Shown here piece after piece: positions 24,301 through 36,200 of a DNA stretch of 64,000 nt. The position numbers were made by a program, and so were the translations under genes. The notes beneath the pieces are model-generated. The model had not been told where the DNA came from. It was given only the letters and a program-made list of their open reading frames with translations, and ran no database searches. Origin of the DNA: Anas platyrhynchos (Eukaryota > Chordata > Aves > Anseriformes > Anatidae); assembly GCF_047663525.1 (NCBI RefSeq), contig NC_092604.1, positions 14,405,001 through 14,469,000 on the forward strand. The letters run 5' to 3'. Within the stretch, counting starts at the first letter, position 1. Each line of letters starts with the position of its first letter.

Positions 24301-26775
24301 GTGAACAATATTTTAAGAAATAAATAAGATTGACAGAAAGACAAACTGTGTTGTAAGGCTGCTAAAGCATATAACAGTTTGGGAATAAGAACACTAAATG
24401 CTTCAGGGAAATTTCTTGGCTGTTTTCAAAATGTTTGATAAAGAGACACATCAAATTTGAGTTTTTCTCAATCACAAATCTTCATCACTGAATTGCATAA
24501 CTGTAGCAGGCTCTTAATCATGTATTTAATTGCAGTTCTGCTCTAAATTATAAGGACTTCCATGGGGGATTCTCCACCTCATATTCAGAACGGAGTCAGT
24601 ATTGTCAGTATGGTCTGCTGCTGCTGTTCTGCTTTCTGAGTAGTGAAAGACAGTGAGCTTTTTGATGCCCTGTGACAGTTCTGCTCTGCAAAGAAGTTTC
24701 TTGATAGCTATAAAAGTATAACATAAAAAATACCAGCCTTGGCAAATCGGGCACTTTAAGGTTTTTATTGTGAATACATCTCTCCCGTGCTTTTTGAGGA
24801 AAGGACAATTGGGAAAATTCTGCACACAATTCTGAAGGCTTGGGCAATTATTTTTTTCCTTGGAGACACAGAAGCTAGATTGCTATACTAAGAAGCTAGA
24901 TTTTTATTATTATTATTATTTATTTTTTCCCCCTCTGTCTAGAAAGCACTGTCTTTAAGCAGAAAAACAGACCATAGGGGAATTTTTCAAGCCAAACAGT
25001 AAAGTTGCTAGAGCATTTAGGGACTTCCAAAGCTGTGAAGTTGCTGAGTGTGGTAACTGGATCAAAACTATGAATTTATGTGTTTAGGTACTTTCTAGTT
25101 CTCTTTTTTGCATTTCTTTAAACATGATAGTATTTTGTTCCATCATAAAATAATATTGAACTAGATGCTCTCAAAATAGATCTAGGCAATATGTGAAATG
25201 TGAAAAAAAAAGTGTGAAATAATAGGTGTAATTATTATTTTACAATAGACTGAGTAATATGCTATGGAAAAAGTATTGTTAGAGATCTAGCACTTTCAGA
25301 AGATGCCAGATCCCTCCAAAAATGCAAGTGATTTTTATTAAGATCCTTGAGAAGAAAATGGAAGGATAAGAAGTAGGAGAGTCTTCTAATATCTACTAAA
25401 CCTATGGCATTGGTACTTATTTTTTCTATAAATAATACACATGGAAATCTGTCTCTTTTATTTATTTGTTTGTTTGCTTATGAACAGCTAGCTTTTTGCA
25501 GTAATAACTGGGCCTGTAGATACATTTTCTTCGTCTTATGCAATAGGATTGGTTTATTCTATCTTGGCATTTTATCCCACTCTTCTTGCTGGAATTCAGG
25601 GATATTTTTTTTCTACCAGTCTAGTTTTCTGGCCTAACATTAATATGATTAATCTGTGTCATGCTTCTTCGAAGAATCATTGCAGCACAAGCAGGCCTTT
25701 GAAGAGACTTGCCGTCACCTTACTATTTGTGGATCGCATCTGGATGGCTAAAGGTAAATTTATAAGGAAAAATGTAATTTTAGCTCCATTTGCAGAAATT
25801 ACTGATTGAGAGTGCCATGGGCTGCCAGTCATATGTTAACACTTGCTCACAGTAGAGTGCTGCAAGAGACTTTGGCCAGCTAGATGCTCAGAGATGCATC
25901 TGTCCCTGTAGCAGCAGAAGATCAAGAGCTGACCCCTCCCCAGCCATGCTAGGAGCAGTACCAGCATTAATGCAGTGTCAGAAGACACAGATCTCTGGTA
26001 ATAGTAATAATATGAGGCAGCCTTCCCTGCAAGCTCTGCCTTGTGCAGTGCTAAGTAGTGTAGAGCTGGTAACTGAGAAGCTAAGATTTTTTTCACCCCC
26101 CAGCTATACATTCGCTTGTCTTCTGATAAATTGTACAAACTGACCTTCCTCTGTATGTATTGCCTCATTTGTGGTGAAACACAAGTTAGGGAATTTACAC
26201 ATTATAGACTATATATGGACCATCATGTGTAATAATCCCTGATTGATATATTTATTCTCTGATCAATTCTGCATATATTTCATTTATATGTCTGCCCCTT
26301 ACTTTGTGAGAAGGCCAACTGAGTTCAGTTCGTGTGTCATCTGCATGTATACTACGTAGATTTTTTTTTTTTTTGCTTTAAAAATTATGTACTATTTAAT
26401 GTTCTAAAAATATTCTTTATGAAAAAATAATGCATAATGGCTCCCTGTTCTCCAATATATACACCTCTATCATATTTTTTCACATCTGGTACCCAAAGAA
26501 CCCTGCATTAACAAAAATTATTCCAAACATCTGAAATATAGGTGCATTCAGAGTGTCACAGACAGTACCAGCCATTCATTTAAAGTTTTTTTTTTTTTGT
26601 TTTTTCTTCTGCACAGTGACAGAGATTTGTCCCCCTCCCCAATATTGTTTCCAAAATTCTTCAGCAATGAACATGAGTCAATATTATCTTATTCTAAATA
26701 TTTTCTTTCCTGCAGATACAGCAGCATAAACTGCAAGGACAAAGAAATTTGCATCTACATTTAGATACATTCAAA
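21336..26775. other. AT-rich interval upstream of GT92 copy 2, probable 5'UTR intron
   Basis: No coding exon, RNA gene or recognisable transposon is evident. There are A runs near 22518-22533, 22805-22815 and 24010-24026. The right end holds a strong 3' splice site, TTTCTTTCCTGCAG, ending at 26715, followed by 60 bases of 5'UTR and the ATG at 26776. If the CpG island at 18430-19470 is the promoter, most of this interval is the first intron. Confidence 0.5.
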
Positions 26776-28071
26776 ATGTTTTGTGGTGGGAAAAAATCAT
26801 ACTTTGCTGCCACTGTGTGCATTATTACTCTAACTTCAATGGTCACATTTTCATATATTAGATTACAGAGACTTGCTCACCTGCCAAAAATAATACAGGA
26901 AGGTAGAAGATGTAGAGGGGAAATTGCAAATAAAACAATAACGCCATTAAAGGATAACAGAACTTTTATTATATCCCCATACTTTGATGACAGAGAAGGC
27001 AAAGTCACTCGCGTGATTGGGATTGTTCACCATGAAGATGTAAAAGAACTTTACTGCTGGTTTTGCTGCCAGCCCCATGGAAAGATATATGTATCAAAAG
27101 CAAAAATTGATGTTCACTCAGATAGATTTGGATTCCCTTATGGTGCAGCAGATATAGTTTGTGTGGAACCTGAAAACTGCGATCCAACACATGTATCAAT
27201 TCATCAGTCTCCGCATGGAAATATTGACCAGCTACCAAGGTTTGAAATTAAAAACCGCAAGGCTGAGACCTTCTCTGTTGACTTCACTGTATGCATCTCT
27301 GCCATGTTTGGAAATTACAACAATGTCTTACAGTTTATACAAAGTATGGAAATGTACAAGATTCTTGGGGTACAGAAAGTTGTAGTCTATAAGAACAGCT
27401 GCAGCCAGCTGATGGAGAAAGTCTTGAAGTTTTATATGAAAGAAGGAACTGTGGAGATCATTCCTTGGCCAATAAACTCATACCTCAAGGTGTCCTCTAA
27501 ATGGCACTTCATGCAGGATGGAACACACATCGGCTACTATGGACAAATCACAGCTCTAAATGACTGTATATACCGTAACATGCAGAGGAGCAGGTTTGTG
27601 GTTCTTAATGATGCTGATGAAATAATTCTTCCCCTTAAGCATCCAGACTGGAAAACGATGATGAGCAGTCTTCAGGAGCAAAATCCAGGGACTGGCATTT
27701 TTCTCTTTGAGAACCATATCTTCCCAGAAACCATATCGACTCCTGTGTTCAATGTTTCATCTTGGAATACCGTGCCAGGTGTTAACATACTACAGCATGT
27801 GCACAGAGAACCTGACAGGAAGGAGGTGATCAATCCCAAAAAAATGATAATTGATCCAAGAAGGGTGTTTCAGACTTCCGTCCACTCTGTCCTACGCGCT
27901 TATGGGACCAGTGTGAATGTTCCAATGGATGTGGCCCTCATTTATCACTGTCGGGTACCCCTTCAAGGGAACCTTCCTAAAGAATCCCTCATCAGGGATA
28001 CGTCACTGTGGAAATATAACTCATCATTAATCATGAATGTCAACAAAGTGCTACGTCAAGCAGTCCTGTAA
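26776..28071 (+). CDS. GT92-family beta-1,4-galactosyltransferase-like protein, copy 2 (431 aa)
   Basis: This is an intact single-exon coding sequence. The frame is open upstream to a TTG at 26749, but the first ATG is at 26776; I chose it because it gives a short basic tail (GGKK) followed by a membrane helix at about residues 8-28, as in copy 1. The stem is followed by the GT92 domain with the same YYGQITALNDC and NDADEIILP (DxD) motifs. The first 50 or so residues are clearly diverged from copy 1. The rest differs only at three residue clusters (copy 1 numbering 65, 109-118 and 253-258) and at two single sites, 359 and 372, where F and I are swapped. Likely role by family: Golgi galactosyltransferase extending N-glycan galactose. 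The identity of this block with copy 1 means short reads and probes will not separate the two genes well. Confidence 0.88.
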   Translation: MFCGGKKSYFAATVCIITLTSMVTFSYIRLQRLAHLPKIIQEGRRCRGEIANKTITPLKDNRTFIISPYFDDREGKVTRVIGIVHHEDVKELYCWFCCQPHGKIYVSKAKIDVHSDRFGFPYGAADIVCVEPENCDPTHVSIHQSPHGNIDQLPRFEIKNRKAETFSVDFTVCISAMFGNYNNVLQFIQSMEMYKILGVQKVVVYKNSCSQLMEKVLKFYMKEGTVEIIPWPINSYLKVSSKWHFMQDGTHIGYYGQITALNDCIYRNMQRSRFVVLNDADEIILPLKHPDWKTMMSSLQEQNPGTGIFLFENHIFPETISTPVFNVSSWNTVPGVNILQHVHREPDRKEVINPKKMIIDPRRVFQTSVHSVLRAYGTSVNVPMDVALIYHCRVPLQGNLPKESLIRDTSLWKYNSSLIMNVNKVLRQAVL

Positions 28072-31000
28072 GCTCAAAAGCGAAACTTTGTAAGGAGGAA
28101 AAGTGGAGAGTTGTCTGTGTGTCAGGGAGGCACTGGATATCATTCAGAGATCACATTAAAAATCTCTTGCACCTGAAGATTACATCCTGTAATCTTTGTA
28201 CAATCTTTGGGAGAACAGCCCTTTTATGTACCATCCAAACGTAAATGCATTTTAGCTGTGAAATGAGATATGGTACCTTGTAAAAATTGGCTGAGTGCTG
28301 ATGAAGAGTTGGGTTCCTCAGATGAAGTCTGTGCTGCAACCTTCTTAGATGGAAGAGCTGAGGCGTAGTGAGATGAGTGCTTTTACCTGTCCCTAACTAT
28401 AAAAGGATATTATTAAATGCATAGGAAATGAACATGCAGAAATTAGAATAAATACTGATTTCCAGCTTTCTTTTTCTTTTGTCACCTTCCTATATGTGTT
28501 ACCATGTACAAGAAACCTGCCTGAAGAATGAATGTATGTTTGGCTCTTTGTATCTCTGAAGAACTGGGTGGATTAAAAAAATACATCTGTATTTAGCAAT
28601 GCTTATTAAGTAATAGCATGGGACAACATCTGCCAGATGAATAGCTACATTGAAATTAACACTGCAGTTCATTAAAAATCTCAGACAGGATGAGAAAACA
28701 TATCAGCTACAGCACTAGAATTGTCACCTATTAAATGAGTCGCTTTTTAAGGGAAACAGGAACTTTTAGCAAAACCCTAAGCCATTTAATGAGTGCAAGG
28801 ATCAATACAGATGGTATTACCTCTTCTGGAAAAAAATATGAGTTTGCTTTAAACTAAAAAGAATAAAATAGTCTCTCTCAACTGATTTAAATAATGTTAT
28901 GATCCATTTGCATTTTTTTTTTACCTACGTACAAAAAAAGTAACTACAGTGTTTAGCAGTAAAACTAACGCTTAATTCTTGCAGTTCCTATGTCATGATT
29001 TGCACCACGTTTTTATGCACCACGTTATATAAGAAAATGCATTGTGAAAAATAACCAAGCAGAAATTACCTGTTTCAGTAATGGGGGGGTGGAGGGGAAG
29101 GGAGGTTTTGGTAATAATTTCAAAAAGTATTATTGGAAATAGAATAGGTTTTGTTAAAGTGTTAATATATTGCAATACTAAACATAGTTGGAGTTATGCT
29201 AAGTCAAAAAGCTCTTTGACTGTTTTTTTTTTTTTTTTTTTTTTTTTTGTGTGACCTGTAACTTTAAGAAGTCCATTTTTGCTACCCAGAGCTTTTATGA
29301 GTTAGTAAGAATGTGCTGTGTCTCGTTGGAGAGCTTTAAAACAGAGGGAAGGTATATAGCCTGATGTTGATGAAAAAAATAGGTGTCTGTGAACTGAAGA
29401 CTATTTCGTCAGAATAATTGAAGGGAAAAAGGACCGCTTATGATACATGATAACTTTGGTATGTGATCGTTTTTTTGTTCTTTTCCCAGCACCTTAAAGC
29501 CTCTTAACAAACTGTTTCTTTGTTCAGCAAAATTAGCAGATGATTTTGCTATTTTATGTGGTGGGGTGAGTTTTTTTGTGTTCCTGCCTTATGTTGGTAT
29601 AAAGGTAGAGAAGACACTTTTTTTTCCCCCCAATCCCTATCTAAAAAGGAAAAAAAAAAAAAGTAAAATGTATCATTCATTTCTATTGAATGGTCAGATA
29701 GGAAGGAGAAAAAAAATATATGCTCACTGTACTTTTACAATTTCAGTCATTTTTCATTTTTGCTAAACCCCGGTAAGCTCATTGTACTACAGCTACTGAT
29801 CTGGCAATATCCTGGAACTTTCCTGTGAAGGGGCAGAAGTATTAGTCTGATGTGAGAGAGAGCAGGAGATATGTGTGGGAGTAGGCTTTCATTTATTTAT
29901 CTTCTATGCCAAAATCATATTTTAATTCTTTCATCAGTTTTATGGTTGCACATACCTCTGAAGGAGCTCTGTCATGAGTTGCTTAGGTTCGGGTGGAACT
30001 TTTACTTGGAAGCCTTCAAGAGTCAGAGTGTAAGTAAATGCCTGCTTGCTAATTATGTTTAAAATAAACATCAGCTGCCTTGTATAGGCTAAAAGTTTTG
30101 TTTTTTTTTCTCTCTCTCTCTCTTTCTAGTAAAACTAAAAGGGTAGAACAGCAGTATACTCTGTACTGGATGCTGCCTGTCATACATTTCTGCTTGCACA
30201 CTCTGGCACAATGCTGAGAAGAATTTAGTGCTTGGCAAGAGGTCCATTGAGAATTATGGATTCATAATTTAGAAGGGTCAGCTGGAAGTCTCCATTCCAA
30301 CTCCCTGCTCAAAGGAGGGTAAGGAAGCAGGTGTTCTTCGGGTTTTTGTTTAGGTTAGCTAAACACACAACCTCTCTGGGCTACCTGTTGTAGTGTTAAA
30401 CTGCCCTCACAGTGGAGAGCATATTTTCATTAAAGCTAGCCAGAACTCTTATTGCACAGTTTGTGACCATTGGCCCTTATCTTGCTGCAAGATGCTGGAA
30501 TGTCTGATTTTGTCTTCTCTACACCATGTTAACAGATAGCTGGTGACTGTAATAGTTCATACCAACTTTTCCACCCCCAGCCCTCCCTTCTCACGTATTC
30601 TGTCTGGAAGGTTGAATTCAGTTTTCACAGGTTTTCAGACATCTTGTGCTTCAGCTCGCTGTCCATCTCTGCAGCCTCTCACTGGACCTGTTCCAATGCA
30701 TAATTGTCTATTTTGTACTGGAGAGCTCAACACTGAATGTGGTTGCAGATGTTCTCTTGAATGTTGAACATAAGTTAAGAATCTCTTCCCTTGAACTACC
30801 AGCTATGTACTTGGTAGAATGTTAGTGTACAGTTGGCCTTCTGTGTCATAAGGGCATACTACTGATTAATGTTCAATTTGCTGTACAATAGCACCCCCGG
30901 GTCCATTCCTGTAAAGCCATTGAGTTGTCTCCAGCTATCCCTTTGTGTAGGATGACTCTCAGATGCAGAATAGTGCATTTGCTTTGGTTAAACCCAAGAC

Positions 31001-33249
31001 TTCTGCCAGCCCATTTGTCCAGTCAGTTTGTCCCTCAGAACAGCATTCCCCATTCCCTTGCATATTGACTCTTCCCCTTCCTCTGGGTTCCCACCTTGCA
31101 CCTCCCATTTAGAATTGTTATAAACATGCTGAGAAGGCACTCTGCATCATCAGGGCCACTAATAAAAAAAAAATAACCAATTCTGTCCCTTGAAGAATAC
31201 TATTAACTGGATAGCAGTTGGATTTCATATCGCTAATGACCACTCTTCAAGCTTTTCATTCATCTTGCAGTCCAAATATTCAATTCACATTTCATCAACT
31301 TGAGTAGAATGGCATTTTTGGCATGTTCCTGCCTAAACTCCTGTGAAGGAATCTTAATTAAACTTTCAAGGTTAATGCAATGTTTTATACATGTCCCATC
31401 TTCACACAGCTTGTTTAACATGAGTTACTGCACACATCAACACACAGCATAGTTACGCTCACCTTAGGAATAATGAGACCTGCATTTCCAGACAGGTTAT
31501 TGCAAGCTCTCTCTTTGATGCTGGTTTTGTTTTTCACTTTTGAGTGAGATAGCAAAAGCTGTAAGAGATCATCACATGTGCCCCACTTGGCATTGTTTAA
31601 ATAAAGTGCTGTGAATTTGGCTTCTACCTGGTAAAATCCTTAACTACAAGCCTAATTTCAAAGTAAATTGGCATGAATAAAGGTGGAAAACTGGGTAAAG
31701 ACTCCAGCCTTGTATTCAAGAGATGCTGCTCCACCATGAATTCATGCAATTCCTACCACGTCATTCCAGTATTGATTCTTGCCTATAAAAATTCTTCTTC
31801 CGTTGCTGCAATTCATACTATATACCTTTGTTCATTACTACACAAGGAACTATGTCTCCACAGGTAAATACTGGAAAGAAAAATCATCACACTTAAAATA
31901 CTAGTGCTAGGCAAATTCATCTTTTCAGGGACCTGAGCCAATCTTCATGAAAACACCTGTTTTCAGCTTGTGTAAAAATAGACACTAAGGGGAGATTTTA
32001 TTGTAAGGAAAACAAAAACAAAACAAAGAAACCACCTCAAAGTACTTCTAAAGCACGGGAGTTGAGATGTCATTGATACAGCTTTTAAGTACAAGTCATA
32101 CACCACAAAAATATGTTGAGTATTGCTACTCGATAGTTAACTCATCTGTTTATCAGGTCTCTTACAGCTGATCAAAGTAGATGTTTTTCCACTCCTATGC
32201 TTGTTTTTTTTTTTTTTTCCAAAATTTTGATTTTTTTTTTCTTTTCAGAGATGTACCGTTCACATATGCCCCTGTTTTCTAAATCTAGATGCAACAACTA
32301 CTTTAAGTGTGTAATTATATTAACTTCAACTTTCTGGGAAAAGTGTATGGCTGCTAGACATCAATTGATATAAGTGTGATTCTTGGTGTACGCATTGAAC
32401 ACCATCTTCTGATTCATTTAATTTCTAACTATCTGCAAACTAAATTACATTCTCACACAAGCCATAGGAAACGTGAACTATAAAATACTGATCAAATCAT
32501 TCTGAGTGAGAAAACCACCAGTAAATATGATAATACTGTCAGATGTTCTCTAAGGTTAATTGCTGTGGCAAGCTCTATCAGATAGATGAAAAGTTGGTTC
32601 ATTCTGTCTGAGGAAAGCTCACATCGACATATTCCTGAGCTTAAATTATTATTGTTAGCATCTGACCCTAGTTAAAGGACTGTGTTGATTCCCAATGTCA
32701 AAGATAGGTGCTTAAAGCTATCTCAAGGAAAAAAACATTTTGACAAAAATCAGTACTAGGGAGAGAAAGGGTCCATGTTCGCATTCAAGTTAAAAAAGCA
32801 GCCATGCACTGTAACCAGTATTTGCTGATACATATATATATATAAAAAATAAACAAACACAAAAGTCTACTCTAAAATAGTAGCTTCATCCACCTTCTGT
32901 TCCAACAGCCAAAAAAAAAAAACAAAAAAAAAACAGGGCAGAAGTCAGGTACAAGCATTATTTCATTTTAGACTTAATGGTGGATTTGAATGGTTTAAAC
33001 ATTACAAGCTATGCTTCAGAGCCCATAAAGGTATGCTTAAACATGAGTAAAAGACAAATTTAGTGGCGAATACTGTTAGCATGCTGTGTTGCATTATGTC
33101 AAAAACAACTCATTCCCAAATGCCCAAACAAAAGTAAATGATTGTGCACTGCATGGTGATACCACTAGGTGTGCAACTTTGGTTCATGCAAAGTTTCATT
33201 TTATGGATACACTGCTGATAGTCCTGAAGAATCTGCATACGTGATCTTT
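28072..33249. other. 3' flank of GT92 copy 2 and FBXW2 downstream region
   Basis: The first 195 bases repeat the copy 1 3'UTR. The rest is AT-rich, with a T run at 29224-29248, a CT-rich run near 30100-30125, and a TA run near 32830. An old CR1 occupies about 30245-31310. The right-hand part probably holds the FBXW2 3'UTR on the minus strand. A TTTATT near 31996 would read AATAAA on that strand, but I cannot confirm use. No other gene is visible. Confidence 0.45.
30245..31310 (-). mobile_element. Old, diverged CR1 LINE, minus strand
   Basis: The order of blocks is that of a reverse-complemented CR1: GTCAGCTGGAAGTCTCC near the 3' end, then CTGGACCTGTTCC, TTTTGTACTGGAGAGCTCAA (about 30710) and AGCCCATTTGTCCAGTCAG (about 31010). 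Divergence is much higher than in the CR1 at 57579-58575. The exact ends are uncertain. Confidence 0.6.
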
Positions 33250-36200
33250 TCAGCCATGTTCTTTCCATAACACCAAATGGATACTGTGGTCTGGCATACT
33301 GGTGGCAAAAACCAAGCCCATATCATTTTGGCCATTTAATCCATTTAACCAAGACATTTCACCAGCTAAAAAACTTGAACCTCTCTTTGATTTTCTGTAC
33401 TCCGGTAGAGGCCAGCGGCTTATCAATTTTTCTGTCCTCAAGTCCATTATATACAGGTATCTGTTATCAAATAGTAGAGCAAATATCTCTCCAAAGCCCA
33501 GCAAGGACACGTTTGAGAAGTCAGGAGGCTTGATAACCCTGGAAGATAAAAGTGTTGTTAGAAACTCTGTCACTACACAGTCATGAACCAGCATTATTAA
33601 AACAAATTCTTATGTGTCTACAGAGAGGAAGTATCTAAACTCATCTTTTCTAAATTATTCAAGAAGAACTAGATGAAAATTTTTCAAATCAAGGAAGTGA
33701 GCACTCAAGTCAGGCCTGTGGTTTCAGTGTAGGCTTTCTGCATTCAGGACAGACACTTCTAAAGATAAATAAATGTTAAGGTTTGAAAGGGATTCTGCAC
33801 AGCAGAAGAAAAAAGAAGTCAATTTCCAGATATACACACAAGAGCAGATGTACTTGTATTTTACAGAAAATTTTCATAGGGATTTCACACCTAAATGTCT
33901 ATAAAAAGGTACAAGGTCTCATACTATTCTTTTGACCACTCTTTCAAAAGTTGGAAATAAAGCACAGAAAGGTCTTTTTGTGACAATACAATAAATCATT
34001 CAGCACTGGTCCTTACAAGAATGTTGCTTTACTGACCCTTTATGTAAGTTAAATATTTTTACTTTAGGGAGAAATAACTGAATATATTAGTTCCACTAAA
34101 CCTTTGGGATTTTGTTGCCTTAATAAACACAACTTGAACAAAAATTAAAGAGGATGTTTTCCACAGCTGACTGAGTGTTTGATCATAGCATTACATAAAG
34201 CACAGAACTAAGGCACAAAAACATATGGAGATGAAAAACTGTTCTCAGCAGTGAGAGAAAATCTTTCTCTTTTGAAGAAGCAGCTCTCCTGAAGTAGATC
34301 TTCCTACAGTAGGTACTCTTCCAATATTCGTGACATTTCAATTGAGTCTGCTAACAGTTTTAGAATGCACTTTTTTGATAAGTTACAATCTTTGATGACA
34401 CCATTTCCAACAGACAGAACCTCGTTCTCTTTTTTGAAACAGAATACTTGATCCTTTTTTGCAGTCCCATTGATTTTACTGTCATTCCACACTGTTATTG
34501 AGAATAACAGATTTCAGTTCAGTAGTCCTATATAAGGGAAAAGTGTCTTTTTAATACCTTGTACTGTCTAATGACCTGCAGAAATGGCCTTCTGGTTTGC
34601 TGCAGAGCAATTTGGGTAGCAACATTAGTCACTAGTTTTATGTTCACAACTACAGCAATAAAGTCTGATTTAAGTCTATTTTGAAAATCTGTAGCTCATG
34701 TATTGAAAATAAGAGGAGTAGTTAGTGGCCCGAAAGCAAAACAGCAATCAAATGGTTGGTATTAACAGGTGATAAATTACAACAAAATCTGGTCAATACA
34801 AACAGAATGAAACCAAGCCAAGCCAAGCCTCCCTCCATCGTATTTGAAGTCCTGGAAGTTAGGTGAAGTCCCTGGTAACTGGAAAAAAGGAAACATCACT
34901 CCCATTTTTAGAAAGGGTAGAAAAAGAGGACTCGGGGAACTACAGACCGGTGAGCCTCACTTCTGTGCCTGGGAGGATCACGGAAAAGATCCTCCTGGAA
35001 GCAATGTCAAGGCACATGCAAGACAAAGAGTTATTCCAAGAGACCCAGCATGGCTTCACCAAGCATAAATCATGCCTGACCAATCTGGTGGCCTCCTACG
35101 ATGGAGTGACTGCATCAGTTGACAAAGGAAAACCAACTGATGTCATCTGCCTGGACTTCTGTAAGGCCTTTGACATGGTCCCACATGACATCCTGATCTT
35201 CAGCTTGGAGAGCTACAGATTTGAAAGGTGGACCTTTCAGTGGATAAGGAATTGGCTTGAGGGTCGCACCCAGAGAGTGGTGGTCAATGGCTCCATGTCT
35301 GGGTGGAGTCTGTTGATGAGTGATGTCCCTCAAGAGTTTATCCTGGGACTGGTACTGTTTAATATCTTTATCAGTGACATAGAAAATGGGATTGAGTGCA
35401 CCCTTAGCAAATTTGCAATGACACCAAGTTGAGTGGTGCAGTTGATACCAAAGAGGGAACGGATGCCATCCAAAGGGACCTGGACAAGCTAGAAAAGTGG
35501 GCCCATTTGAGCCGCATGAGGTTCAACAAGTCCAAGTGCAAGGTGCTGCACCTGGGTCAGGGAAATCCCAGACATGAGACTGGGAAAACTCATTGAGAGC
35601 AGCCTTGCAGAGGACTTGGTAGTTCTAGCGGACAAAAAGCTTGACACGAGCCAGCAACGTGCGCTTGCAGCCCAGAAGGCCAAGTACAAGGATGTGGATC
35701 TGTTAGAATGGGTCCAGTGGAAGGCCACAAAGCTGATCAGAGGGCTGGAGCACCCCTCCTGTGAAGAAAGGCTGAGAGAGCTGGGGCTGTTCAGCCTAAA
35801 GAAGAGAAGGCTCCAGGGTGACCTTATTGCAACCTTTAAGTACTTCAAGGGGACTTAAAAAGATGGAGAACAAATTCCCGCTTTGTTTAGTAACGATAGG
35901 ACAAGGGGGAATGGCTTTAAATTAAAAGAGGGGAGATTTAGATTAAAGGTTAGGAAGAAATTCTTCACTCAGAGGGTGGTGAGGCACTGGTTGCCCAGAG
36001 AAGTTGTGGATGCCCCATCCCTGGAGGTGTTCCAGACTAGGCTGGATGAGGCCCTGGGCAACTTGATCTAGTGGGTGGCATCCCTGCCCATGGCATGGGG
36101 GTTGGAACTAGATGATCTTAAAGGTCCCTTCCAACCCAAGCCATTTGATGATTCTATGAATATGTGTGAAGAAAGATGTAATTCAAAAGGATCTTGATAA

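Noticed and set aside
26749-26775. Upstream extension of GT92 copy 2 beginning MHLHLDTFK
   Set aside because: It relies on a TTG start; the first ATG at 26776 gives the expected type II membrane topology.
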